Positions 1-13,016 of a DNA stretch of 64,000 nucleotides are shown piece after piece. Position 1 is the first letter of the stretch; every line of letters starts with the position of its first letter. Made by a program: the position numbers and the translations under genes. The notes beneath the pieces were generated by a model. The model ran no database searches and was not told the DNA's origin. It saw only the letters and a program-made list of their open reading frames with translations. This DNA is from Marchantia polymorpha subsp. ruderalis (taxonomy: Eukaryota; Streptophyta; Marchantiopsida; Marchantiales; Marchantiaceae), in the NCBI GenBank assembly GCA_037833965.1, contig AP031353.1, forward strand, positions 6,760,501 to 6,824,500. Reading direction: 5' to 3'.

Positions 1-429
1 CATCAAAAATAAGTTTTTGACTATGATCATCTAATCTATCTTTATTTACATCAAAATTTTTTGCAAAAAATGTATTCTAAACATAAAACATTTAAATGAA
101 ATTTTTTATCTCTTATTTTTAAGCAATAATCAATGATTATGATTAATTAAATTAAATTAATTAAATTAAAAATTTTAAAACCAATTTTTGATTTCAATAA
201 TGAATATATTGATTGTATCATAAGGTAATTGATGAGGTTATTTGTATCAAGTCATTTTTTATCTTCAATAAAATAAAATCATCATCAAATATAAAATTAA
301 AGATCTATGAATTAACTTATATCTTATAATGAAAAAATAAATTTTGAAAATAAATAATTCAATAGAAAATTTAAATTATTTCATGAATAATTATAAAAAA
401 TAAACATGTTGTTTGAAATATTTTGAAAA

Positions 430-2033
430 TTGTTATCTATCTTAAAAAAAATTCTGAAATTTCGATATATTTTTTAATTTTTATTGAATTTTGATAACCT
501 TTTTTTCAAACAGTATCTTGAGCAAAATTTTCCATTCTTTAAATTTATCAAAAGTTTGATTTTTGTGTTTCAACAGATATCTGCAAACTTTTCTAGATAA
601 GTCATCAATGATAAATAACAGATAGAATTTACCACCATGTGTTACTTCCCTTGAAGTTCCTCACAAATCTTAGTGAATGTAGTCAAGGACTTGTGTAGAC
701 GTGTGTTTTCCAATTAGAAATTTCTACGCGCGTGTTGTTTAGTCAAAGTGCAATGTTCGTAGAACTCAAGTTTGCTCTTTTGTACTTTCTCAGCAAATTT
801 TGGTCGCTCATAAGTTGGAGACACTTCTCGCTGATATGGTTGAAACTTCGGTAGCAAAGTGTAGCTTTGCTGTGATTTTGGGTAGTGGCAACTGAAGCAT
901 CTTCCGGCTATCTTGATAACTTCAAAACAATAGCATCTTTTGCAATATATACATAAAGTCTTGCTCTATACTGTGAGTATAATACAAGTCATCAAGAATT
1001 CCAATAGAGATCAATTTCCTAGACAATTGAGTTAAACATCTAACATCTCTAAAAATTATTACAACATCATCAAACATCTTAATGCTAACAGATCATAATC
1101 TAACAACGGAACAAGAATGATAGTTGTTCATAATTATCTTCATTTCATCGAATTCTTGATAATTAACATCCAATGCTTATTTTGTGTCATACAAAAGATG
1201 CAACCAGAGTCAAGGATCCAATTCAAAGCCTTGGGATTTCTTGATACCATGAGAGATTCGCCGTCGTTGTAGCCATCACCAAAGTTTGTTGAATCTTGAT
1301 GGCTTTTTGATGTGCTAGCTTGATTCTCCTTGTTCTTCTTAATCCTTGAGTAACCATACTTCTTGATGTGACCCATCTTGTTGCAATACGATCACTTCTT
1401 GTCAACATTGTTGCATTGGGACTCTGGTTTTTAGTCTTTGTAGATGATATGCTGTGCTTCTTGGACTTTGAGTTGTTTTCATCGGTGTTCTTGCGCTATT
1501 CTTTGCCATGGGCCATGTGGTTTTTGCCATCACCGGAGGTCTTCTTGACAGCTGTGATTTCAAGACTCTTTCACAATTTCGTTACTGTGTCATTCTTGTC
1601 AATTAAGCGTATAATTGAATTAAATAGATGAAAAATTACTGTGCTCATAGTTGTTTCAGACATTTTTTCTCTTTGATCTTAGAAAATGTCTTCAAACTAT
1701 GGCATCGGGTCAGAGATGGCCATGTGCAATCTCTACTGGATGAGCAGCATTGAGATTTTCCGGAGCCAAATGCGGTAATTTCCAGTGGTGTCAAATTTCT
1801 CAATGTGAATCTCATTGCCAGCAAATGATTTCAAGAATTGAAACTCGATACGCTTTATTGTGACGAATTTGTGTTGGTGCTTTGTTGTGTAAGATTGTCG
1901 TTCCATTCTGTCTCGTCCAAGCGTTTTTCAAAGCTATTCGATGCTTCCAAATCCGCCAAGATGAATTGAGCGCAGAAGACTGAATCAACGAAGTTGTGAA
2001 ATCAAGATAGATGCTACAATGCTTTGATACCAA
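430..2033 (-). mobile_element. Degraded Ty1/copia internal region (gag, protease, integrase)
   Basis: This is a reverse-strand copia relic with no intact frame. Reading leftwards from the primer site at 2032, gag remnants lie at about 2020-1700 and include the gag-like stretch IEKFDTTGNYRIW. A CCHC-type MGHIKKYGYSRIKKNKE stretch lies near 1376-1320. A protease-like NWILDSGC motif lies near 1225, followed by integrase near 700-550 with GGKFYLLFIDDLSRK. Stops and frame changes break every domain. The order gag-protease-integrase ahead of any RT is that of Pseudoviridae (copia). RT and RNase H are not recognisable and the sequence fades into AT-rich DNA at the window edge. Confidence 0.75.
2021..2032 (-). 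other. Copia primer-binding site
   Basis: On the minus strand this reads TGGTATCAAAGC, one mismatch from the initiator-tRNA-Met complement used by many plant LTR elements. It lies directly inside an LTR edge: TG at 2034 on the plus strand is the CA end of the LTR in the element's sense. This fixes the orientation of the relic and places its 5' LTR at 2034 and above. Confidence 0.7.
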
Positions 2034-2575
2034 TGTAGTACTTTGAATATTCGAAACCAACAGAAATCACAGTCTATACACATAAACGTACACAAGAATT
2101 TGTTTCCGATGTTAGCTCAAACGTCTAGTTCCCTTGAACTTGTCAATGAAGATACTTTAAGTACATAACCAAGATCAATGTCGTTGGACTTTTCCTTTTT
2201 AGTGTCTGTATAAAATTTCAGTCCCATGAGAAATAAATACCAAGACAATCATTATTGCAAAACAAACCTTTTCACACACATGATTCTCTCTCAAAATATG
2301 TTTCCCAATTCTCACATTAAGTTTTTCTTGAAATCCTATAACTACAATGAATCCTTCAATACTGACTAATTCTAAATCAACCGAAAAATATCAAAATGAA
2401 TCTAAGTAGTAAATTTCTATACAACCCACATGATATTGACATATCACTGAGTTGATTATTAAACAATAAAAACCAAAAGAATCGTGAAAAAAAACATGTA
2501 ATTGAAATTTCCCAGATTGAGCTTGTAGGATTGCTAATCTAACATTATTAAAACTCACAAGCACATTTGTTGGAA
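2034..2575 (-). repeat. Probable 5' LTR of the copia relic (outer edge uncertain)
   Basis: The inner boundary at 2034 (TGTAGTACTTTG on plus) is set by the adjacent primer-binding site. The outer boundary is not resolved, because no second LTR copy is in the window to compare with; about 2575 is a guess. No host coding signal is visible in this stretch. Confidence 0.4.
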
Positions 2576-2707
2576 ATGATAATTCAAATCTTTGGGAACG
2601 GTCGCTTAGTTGAGATTGGTACTCTTAGACCTTTGAATCGTATTTCAATGTTCTTAGAATGTAGAACAACTCTGGACTTCGAGTAATTGCGAAATTGCTT
2701 ACTCTAA

Positions 2708-3480
2708 ATGTGGCGTCACATAGTCATCTTCTGCTGTGGGAAGCACAGTAGATTTTGCAGCTTCGGTGTGGTCAGACTTGGCAAGTTGTATACTTTGAAA
2801 TCAAGAAATTCGGGGAGATTAGAATTCAGTCGACCTGTTTCTACAAGTGCTACCAATTTTTTGCAAGAAGAGTACTTTGCGAGCGTCGTAGAACACGTTC
2901 AAAAATCTCTGGCTGAGCTACCATCACAGACTATTCATACACTCCAATTGGCTTCTACAAAAGTTGCAAATTTACCGGCTAACGAACAGCTTGGTCAATC
3001 TGCTTCAAAGATCACGTCTATTGCTGTTCATTTAGCTTCAGAACTGGGTTCTCAGTTACACAATTTGAAATATTGAAAGATTGAATCATCAGAACTAGCT
3101 ATTGCAGCAGAAAAATTGGAGTACAATATGGTACTGCGGCTAGCACCTACTATAATGGACTATAATTGCGTTAGCGCATCTCCTGTAAACGCCATTGCCA
3201 TTGCGGTTACTCTTGTGACAGCCATTTCTTTAGTTTCTTCCACGAGCAACAGGAGAGCTTTCATCGAAGATGAATATATACCTCTGAGATACGATCCTCG
3301 TTCAGTTGCTACATTTTTCAAGAAGAGACCTGCAGATGTACTAGTGCGATCTGTGCAGATTATGACTCAAGTGCTCCTGCTTATCTATAGGCCTCATACT
3401 TGACTTGACACTGAATAGATACTCGGACAATGAGAAACTCCAAGTACGGCAATTAGTGGATTGTATAGCCAGAGATCTTT
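2708..3480 (+). pseudogene. Fragment of an ABC1 (AarF/ADCK-type) atypical kinase gene, N-terminal part
   Basis: Frame 2708-3403 is open except for one in-frame TGA at 3074-3076. It then shifts frame near 3390, where the reading continues as LDLTLNRYSDNEKLQ. The recognisable part is PLRYDPRSVATFFKKRP followed by DVLVRSVQIMTQ. This matches the YDP-x-x-I-x-x-Y/F-x-x-RP pattern ahead of the kinase core in plant ABC1K proteins, which act mainly in plastids and mitochondria. The upstream part is amphipathic and could be transit and pre-domain sequence. No ATP-binding or catalytic motifs follow, so this is a truncated, broken copy. The ABC1K assignment rests on that one conserved block. Confidence 0.5.
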
Positions 3481-3545
3481 GTGAGTTTTATCACACATTT
3501 CAATAATAATTAGCTATTGCAGAAGTCCACTAAAATTAGCATCGT

Positions 3546-3589
3546 TTTAGAACTTGGCTACTATATACTTACTTTCGCCAAGTTCTAAA
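3546..3589. repeat. Inverted repeat (13-bp arms)
   Basis: Arms TTTAGAACTTGGC (3546-3558) and GCCAAGTTCTAAA (3577-3589) are perfectly complementary with an 18-base loop. No gene is next to it, so it is more likely a transposon remnant than a terminator. Confidence 0.5.
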
Positions 3590-3624
3590 GCTCTAAATTG
3601 TGGGATACCATAATACGAATCGAA

Positions 3625-3680
3625 ACTTAATGGTCCCATCAAACAATTTAGACTACGATGGGATCACATCAAATAAATAA
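3625..3680. repeat. MITE-like terminal repeat fragment related to the TIR element at 43 kb
   Basis: This stretch contains GGTCCCATCAAACAA and GATGGGATCACATCAA. The same GGGACC/CATCAAG and GGAATCACATCAAGCAAATA words occur in the right end of the TIR element at 43691-43775. It is probably one diverged end of the same family. Confidence 0.4.
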
Positions 3681-3689
3681 CTCCATTAT

Positions 3690-5452
3690 AAGTGCATAAC
3701 GTTAATACATTTTGCACGTCCCCTTGCGATGCTAGGAGACAAAGCATTGATGCAGTCTCTAAAATCATTAATAGTACAATCTTCAGGTTATTTACCGATT
3801 CCTTCAAAGTTGCAATTTTTTTCTCATAAATCGTTTTTTCATCCATGTAAAATATCGGAGGTTGGTCACATTACCGGTCTAATTGGTCACATTGACATCA
3901 CGTGTGTATGTGTATCACGAAAGTTTTGTTAATAAATGAATTTGAACGTCTTCAGACTGGTCCACAATTTAACCCAATTAATGCAACTTCGAAAGTAAGT
4001 CCTCCATACAAAATGTGAAAACATTATCCAAACTGTTGAACATAATCAATGTTGTATTTGCAGATTGTCAACAAATTTTGCCTTATGTTATCCGGGTGAT
4101 GTTATATCTCTATATCTGTATACATATTTCAAGGCTGTACCAAATTAAATTCTGTACAAGGCTGGCCTTCAGTGGGTGCACTCAAAGGTATGTAGACTAG
4201 TGAGGTGAATAAAATGGGAAAGAAGAGGTCTGGAGATCACAAGGCTGACCACTTCAGACTCAACTCCAAGTGAACTCATCCTCATGCTGTATACCTTGGT
4301 TCACGTAGAATTGACAGAATTCACGTAGGATCAACAGCAAGCACTCGAAGAGAAGAGAGGAGAATATTAAGGAGAGAACTCCTCTACTCGCTTGGCAATA
4401 AGAACCTACAAGGCAGTGAACCGAGTCAAGGTGCCACTATCGTCCTAAAGCGAGGACTTCATGTTTCCAGACTTCTCAAGACTGAATTTGACACCTCCAA
4501 CTCTTTCACTTACGTGAGGATTGTCTCTTTACTACTGGCTGTATGCATGTCAATGTAAGATTTCCATTGCGAATTAGTTCTTCTATGATGCATTAAGACA
4601 TGGTATGACTGAACCGATGAAACTGAATTATTGACTGTGTAGAATACTCAGTAGAGTGTTCACGAAAAGAACTACTTTCATCACCGGGGGCAGTACGCTC
4701 ATCGAAGCAAAGGACACAAATGCATCTCATTCAGAAAATCAGAAGGATATGTATATCTCCAGTCAGCATTCATTCGAATATGTATGACGAAGATTCTATA
4801 TATTTTAACGAAATCAACAAAACAAGATCTACAAATCGACTGCATGCACATCTAGTTGAAACAATTTCTCTGATACAGACAGAAGAGAAGAATACGTTGT
4901 AGCAGAAACAGCATCAATACATGTTGACGATCTCGAGGTTCAATACCGAATTACTGACAAGCTTTCCTCTCCACTTCGTTAAAATGGATGTTCGTTCTGG
5001 TGTGTATCCATCCACGATTCGCTTCCGAAGTCTACTGAACCAACTGGTCATATACAAAGTCCAATTGGAGGCAGTTTCTCTGGTGGCAACAAATTCGTCA
5101 TCCGCTCTCACGCATACTCCACGGATGATGGAAAATCAATTAATCAATCACTCATGCCCATTCTCAATTATGATCTTATGCTCTTCGCCGTCAAAACCAT
5201 CAATCAAAACCAGCCTGACGAATTGTGCATGACAGAGTGGAGCACGTTTGTAAATGGCCGAGATTCAATAAACTCAGAATCAGCATTTGCTCGACGCCGT
5301 GACCAGGAATTGTCATATAACCAAACCAAGAATATTTTATTCACAATCATTCATACCCTGATCGTCAAGGAACGACGGCAGGTTATCGGAATCGAATAAT
5401 CGACCATCGATGCCCACGAAGAGCAGCTATCATCGACGGGGAGCTCGTCAGA
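3690..5452. other. Intergenic DNA, no recognised gene
   Basis: Short open frames exist (for example 4921-5232 plus and 4914-5111 minus) but overlap on opposite strands and show no known domain. Positions 3890-4100 resemble 9105-9290 (shared acgtctt, acaatttaacccaat and a following aa-tt-gaaagt pattern), so part of this is an old dispersed repeat. Confidence 0.5.
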
Positions 5453-6160
5453 TTAAACATGCACGATGCTCCTAATCTTGCCCTCCGTCTCCTCGTCGTA
5501 ATAAGCGCCCTGAGCCACAAACCAGAACACCTTCTCGTCCTCCGGCACGCTCGCCAGCAGCTCCAGCAACTCGGCTGAGCTGGTGCCCTCGCTGACTCGG
5601 AGGCTCCACATCCCCTTCGACGCGCTCTCGCGGTAGTATATCACCTCGCTGTCCGCCTCCACGCGGCGGGTGCAATCGACCGTCGGCTCGCTCAAGAGGC
5701 GACGAGCTCCGGACACCGGGACGGGGGCGGGAGCCTCCGACGGCGACGGTGACAGGTCGCTGCCGTCGACGGCGGGGGAAGGAGCTGGGGTCGGGGCGGC
5801 GACGGGGACGGGGATGTCGGCGATAGGCACGCCGTTGATGCAACCGGAGGCCCAGCTGGCGGAAGTGAAGATGGCCGAGTCGCTAGTGAAGCAGAGCGAG
5901 CTGGCGTTGGAGGAGACGTTGGCCGTGCACCCGCTGTCTTGGTACACGGTGGTGACTTGGCACAAGTCCGCAGCCCTGACCTGGACGGACTGGTAGGCCG
6001 TCGGCGACACGCAGCAGCTGCCGTTGGCGATCGAGGTGCACAGAGCGTCCACAACTCCCGAGCACGCGGGCCCGTCCCAGAAGAGGAAGTCCACCGCCTC
6101 GGCCGTCTGCAGACCCGCCACCATCGCCATCACCATCGCCATCGCCACGAGCTTGGCCAT
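5453..6160 (-). CDS. Secreted Cys-rich protein with Pro/Ala/Ser-rich linker
   Basis: The start is taken at 6160 because Met there begins a textbook signal peptide (MAKLVAMAMVMAMVAG, cleavage near AEA/VDF). The frame extends upstream to 6211 without a better start. About 235 aa in three parts: (1) an N-terminal secreted domain with eight cysteines including a CC pair, and YQDSGC and ASWASGC words; (2) a Pro/Ala/Ser-rich linker (APTPAPSPA, SEAPAPVPV) of the type hydroxyproline-arabinosylated in arabinogalactan proteins; (3) a C-terminal region of about 85 aa starting ARRLLSEP with one Cys and a VFWFVAQGAYYDEE stretch. No GPI signal or transmembrane helix is seen. The Cys domain faintly recalls small secreted beta-sandwich proteins, but no family is assigned. 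The very high GC contrasts with its flanks and supports real coding. Function unknown; probably extracellular or cell wall. Confidence 0.75.
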   Translation of the reverse strand: MAKLVAMAMVMAMVAGLQTAEAVDFLFWDGPACSGVVDALCTSIANGSCCVSPTAYQSVQVRAADLCQVTTVYQDSGCTANVSSNASSLCFTSDSAIFTSASWASGCINGVPIADIPVPVAAPTPAPSPAVDGSDLSPSPSEAPAPVPVSGARRLLSEPTVDCTRRVEADSEVIYYRESASKGMWSLRVSEGTSSAELLELLASVPEDEKVFWFVAQGAYYDEETEGKIRSIVHV

Positions 6161-6211
6161 CGTTCCTGTCTGACCTTCCTCGCCGTTCCTCGATGCGACC
6201 TGTGAAATCAA

Positions 6212-8226
6212 CGGAGGGCGCAGAGAGTGAGTGATTCAGCTGCTCGGGCAAATCCACACTAACTCGTACTCTTCTGCGAGTAGGAAGTGAAGAGAGAAAT
6301 CAACGTTCATCTACATGGACCCGGCTGCTCAGATCAGATTGAATGTCTGTTTTGAGCCAGAGGCCTGTCCGACAGATTTACTGCATAGCAACGAGTGAAG
6401 ATGACAGTGACGGGAATTCCTTGAATTACCAAATGCAGAGCTGTGTACGAATTTTACCTTCGTTTCGACGAGCGAAATTTTCTGCAGTCTTGCTTTACAT
6501 ATCAGAAGGGTAAAGGTAGTACTCTTCAAGATACGTGAAAGATGCTGGCTGAAGGCGATGATTGACTCATGATCAGCAGAGGCTTTTGTACTGCGAGTGC
6601 TGCTGCTTCCTCTCGAGCTGGAGACGTTTCCAGCTCATGGTCAAGTGTACCGGGCAAGGCTTCCCTGTCGCTCACTGGACATTGCTGCTATTCAAAGACC
6701 AACATGTACTGGTCTCACGAGCCGCAGAGTCTGGTGATTGATGTGCCAGCCTCTGGAGTTTTCCTCATGTTCATCAGTAGCGAGGGCATGCGTCGTGAAT
6801 TATGAGGATCTGACGTAAATGATTCGTGTGGAAATTCTCAGCCAGAGCACTGCTTGGATCGCCTCATTGATGTTGTTCTCATGAGCAATCGGTGGCTTAT
6901 GGGAGGTTGGGGAAGGTAGAGATTCAGCAGTAGGCTGTTTTCATGGTGTCTTTGACCAATGTACAGTGGGATCATCTGTAGCTCGGCCTGGTTCAATGAG
7001 ATCTGTTACAGTTATGAGAAAGATAGAGGATATACATCCTAGATTCCAACATTGCTGGATTTGATGAAACGTCTCGAGGGAATTGCTCGGAATCTGATCT
7101 ACTCGGATGCGTAGACAAAGACAAATGCGTCGCTGAACGCAGGGAAGGAAACCCAATTCGACACAAGCTTATGCCGCTGATCTTAACTTTCACAAATAAT
7201 TATTTACACCACAAGTATGATTTGTAAAACACTTTCACACCCGATTCGCTCAGTATAATCTTTACCTTACATGCTCCTGTTCTCGCTTCTCCACAGACCT
7301 GCAACGTAGAGTCTTCTGCGTATGGCATTTCTTCCCACGCATTCCTAAGAGCTGGGACTGTTTATAATAGTTCCACTGATCACTTCAGACATTTCTGCCA
7401 ATTTTCCGCTCGTTCATAATGAGTATAACAAAACGGGGAAAGAAGATGAGATGATGCACAACGAGGATTCATGAACATACTATCGTAGATTTGAACATAT
7501 ATGTAGATTTAATATTATTGGTTTTCATTTCGCCACCTTCTGCCTTGATGCTTAGACAATCAAGGCAATCAAGGCTTTTCCCAAAGGAGGATCGTTATTG
7601 TCAAATGCATCATGGATTTGAGTTCTTTTCGACTGACTCTACGAAATTTTTACGTTAGGTCAGTAGGTTTTTTGGAAATATTTGAACTACTACCTCAACC
7701 TAGATTTTCATGTGTTTCAAGTTTCCAACAAATGTTTTTTAATATATCTTAAAAAAAATTTATCGATTGAAATTGAAAAAAAATCATACGGATAAGCTTG
7801 TAATTTTTTATTTTCATGAATAAATAATTGTAAATTATTTTTATAAATAATTAACACATATAACATAATATAATGGGTAATGATCGCTTTGGTTAAAAAT
7901 GATGATGGTGAATTTCTATACAGTAAGATTGAGTTATTAAATTTAAAATTTTTAATGCATTTTGATATATAATTTTGAATTTTTTGGTGTTTGATTGAAA
8001 CTAACTTCAGTGATCTTATCCTCAGGCTATAGAATTTATATTTTAATTCTTTGTGATCATAAGTGGAAAATGTAAAGAGGTTAAATTCCAATGAGTAACT
8101 AAATGTTGCATGAATTTGAAGAGATTATATCAGTGCAGCAAAATTCAATGTGGAACTGGAGAATGCAATTTACTTAAATTTGTGGTTTTAAGTATTAAAC
8201 CAAAGCCAAGAGTAATGGAACGAGCA
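6212..8226. other. Intergenic DNA, no recognised gene
   Basis: The first few hundred bases are probably promoter and 5' UTR of the minus-strand secreted-protein gene. The rest has mixed composition, becoming AT-rich after about 7680. A 124-codon minus frame at 7717-8091 is low-complexity Lys/Ile/Asn/Phe and looks fortuitous. Confidence 0.5.
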
Positions 8227-8267
8227 CCTCCCTGATTTCATGTGGTTACTACATGAAATCAGGGAGG
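8227..8267. repeat. Perfect 17-bp hairpin
   Basis: Arms CCTCCCTGATTTCATGT (8227-8243) and ACATGAAATCAGGGAGG (8251-8267) are exact reverse complements separated by GGTTACT. No gene uses it as a terminator. It could be a tiny fold-back duplication or a small-RNA hairpin, although the arms are short for a plant miRNA. Confidence 0.85.
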
Positions 8268-10426
8268 ATATATACTGGATACGAGATGGTGTGTACCTGA
8301 AAATGATGAATAGAACAAGTGTTGCATTCATTTTTCTTATTTTGTACATTGATTATACGCTCATTGAATTTCAGAACAAACATCATGTTACTCAGCTGCA
8401 AGATCAATCGCGTCTATCTTTTAGCATGAATATTACGGGCATATGTCCAGCCACGAATGCTCTAAGTTATAATATTCTCAGCGATCATCTGGCATAGATG
8501 CTCGACTTGACGTGGAAGGAGAATGCCAAATTAATGCTTTCCAAGTTAAAACATGGCAGCAGTACGACTTTGCCTACTCACCTTGAACATTTTGATGACC
8601 TTTGTGCTGCAGATGAGAACAAAATGACCATGATTTTTTAAGATTTGTATAATGGATAGTTTTATATACTTGATTGTGTGCATCCTTCTAGATTTAGCAT
8701 TTGTTTGATAAAATCGATTACCCGCTAAGTCTAGGCAAGGTGCACTTGGAAGTAATGAAGTGGAGACCTATAAATGGAAAGTTGTTTAATGCAAAGTCAA
8801 TCAATGTAATGTGGCTCTTGGGCTGTGGATGCAAATTATGAAGAAGTACTGGCAACCATATATTCACAGTTGAAAATATTTTCACTACCGCAAAACGAGG
8901 TGTACACCTGATTGATCATCCATGGATCATCCACAAGAGCTGAGTATTGTTCGGCTAGAGATGCAACAAAGGAAAGTTTTTTGATACAACAAGCTGGTAC
9001 CACGAATGGGGTTGTCATAATTCAAACAAACGTACATTTTGATGGCTTGAATGCATAATGTTGAGAACCAGGTATTGAACATGACGTCAGATGGGTTTCA
9101 CGTCGACATCATGTATGTATCTGTGTATAATGAAGGGATTGTTTGATATTGAATTGTACGTCTTTAGAAGACAATTTAACCCAATGTTCGCCAGTTCCAA
9201 AGTGAGCCATCTAGTCAAAAAATTGGAAATACTTTCCAAAACTGTTAACATATGTGCAACACTTTTAAATTTGGCGATAATGTTTCGCCTGTTTGTGTTT
9301 TATAATATATACCTTCTATAAGCCTTACACATTCTTTTGACAATTAAGACTTTATCGTAATTCACTCCTGTGCCTTGAGTCTTTAAGATATATAGTTTGA
9401 AAATAGATATTTGTACTGCAAAAACTATTGAGTGAACACTGAATTTTTCAAGTTCGTTGGTAAGCTAAGGACTTCATGGATATACACACTGAACCGCCAT
9501 CTCTAGAAAATCATTTTATCTCTGCATACATGAATATGTCTGAAGAGAATTATTGAAACATTCACTATTGCCTGTAAACCAGATCCAGTCTTTAATACTT
9601 GTTAGCTACATTTTGGAAGTACTTCCTGCATACAATCAGAAAATTGAACGTAAAAGACAAGTAAACAACCATAATCGCAGTGGTCATTGCTAATCGTCAG
9701 TGACAGAGTTCCTGGAAGATAGACAACAGCAAGGAGACGAAGCGGTCATACGTAATAGAGTAATCTCTCAGTACAAGGTAACTTTCAAGTTTGAAATCTT
9801 TCTTTCTGATCAACACGAGGACCGAAAGTTGAGTATAGGCCAATCCGTTTTAGGACCAGTGTACATCGCCCTAAATTGTGCACAGCCACGAGAAGGAAGT
9901 GGAAGAGCCAAACACAAACTCAGCTGAAGATCTAAAGGACTGAAAGATCTCCGCTGTAAAATGGTGAGACTACCAAAGAAAAGTGAAGTAGTGACGACTC
10001 TGCTCATTGCCATTGAACAAAAGTCCATCGTGAAATGAAAGATTCTACTAGATGCAGATGCAAACGATAATGATCTGCCTAGAATGGAGTTTATTTCCTT
10101 CCCAAGCGTGCAACTAAAATATCAGGCAGGTTTAGTACAAATGGTAAGCTCAACCAAAGACGCTGCTGATGGCAATGATTAGCTCTATAGAGTCGGCAAC
10201 AGAATGGACAACAGTATCAATTCTGTAAGTACAGAACATATGGAGGCCCAAATGTTGGTAAAAATGACAGGAAGAATCAGCAGAAAGACAAGCTTTTAGA
10301 CTTCCAGCTTCTCACGATTGAATCGTCTGCTTCTTGGATCCGGATGAGATGTTGGAGATGTGTATGTTACAATGATTTGAATACTGGGTACAGACATTGA
10401 ATTGCTGGAAAAGTATTGTACTTTGA
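8268..10426. other. Intergenic DNA with old repeat fragments
   Basis: Positions 9105-9290 are a diverged copy of 3890-4100. A stretch at 8500-8640 can be read as NAKLMLSKLKHGS and HLEHFDDLC, which resembles copia gag but is too short to assign. No host gene was recognised. Confidence 0.4.
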
Positions 10427-12201
<1,775 letters not shown>

Positions 12202-12850
12202 GGCGTTACGTTTGAAGCACTACAAGTGTCGATCGTCGTCCTGTCCACCACCTTGCGAGCGATCAACAAGTTTCTGAATAATGCCGATCACTTGATTGTT
12301 CTGCTCATCACCCCTCGCATTCTCGTGCACGAGGTAGAGCCTGTCGCGATAGCAAACGGAAAAAATAAAGATCGACAGCATGAACTTTTGAAGCAAATGA
12401 AACCAGTAAGCTACGTCAGAATTTCCAGAACAAGCCCAGAGACAAGGTGGTCTCGTCGATATCCCAGGGAAATGAAGTTCATTTTGACAATTGGCCAGCA
12501 AACCATTTCGGGAAAAAAAGACGCACAGCGAAGGCAGGAAATACCCAGCGAGAAATCGCGAGCAGAAACCCTACCTCTGCATCCGACCACCGGCCCTCAG
12601 CTCGCAAATCAGGCACTGCTCCGCTGCGCCTCACTTTCTCTCTCTCTGCCTGTGAGCTCTTGCACCGACAGGAGAACGAGGGGCTCACGTTGCCTTCGTG
12701 CGCAGTGTACGCATTTGAACATCCCGTAGGAACGTCCTTCCCAACGGGGTCCGGCGTCCTTAGCCACGACGATATTTGATTAGTTTCACATTGTTTGTTC
12801 ATATTAGTCTCACCTAAGGAGTTCGCGAGTCCTTTGTTTCCATGCATCTA
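12202..12850 (-). promoter_or_regulatory. Probable 5' UTR and promoter of BET3
   Basis: A GC-rich stretch upstream of the BET3 start codon has overlapping open frames on both strands and no recognisable domain. Composition drops sharply to AT-rich DNA after about 12850. No TATA box can be assigned with confidence. Confidence 0.4.
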
Positions 12851-12907
12851 GCATCTAGATTAAACATAAAAATGCATTAACTCCAGATTTTCCTCTCTAG
12901 ATTTTTT

Positions 12908-13016
12908 CTTGATTTCGTTTTGAAGTATGTGAGATGTGTTTTCACTTGAATTCGTAGGTTTTCTTGATTTCCTTTTGAAGTATGTGACATGTGTTTCACT
13001 TGAATTTGTAGGTTAT
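12908..13016. repeat. Tandem duplication, two units of about 55 bp
   Basis: Units at 12908-12962 and 12963-13016 both begin CTTGATTTC and contain TTTTGAAGTATGTGA and TTCACTTGAATT, with a few substitutions. Confidence 0.8.

Noticed and set aside
7717-8091. 124-codon minus-strand frame
   Set aside because: Low-complexity Lys/Ile/Asn/Phe composition in AT-rich DNA, no domain and no splice or promoter context.
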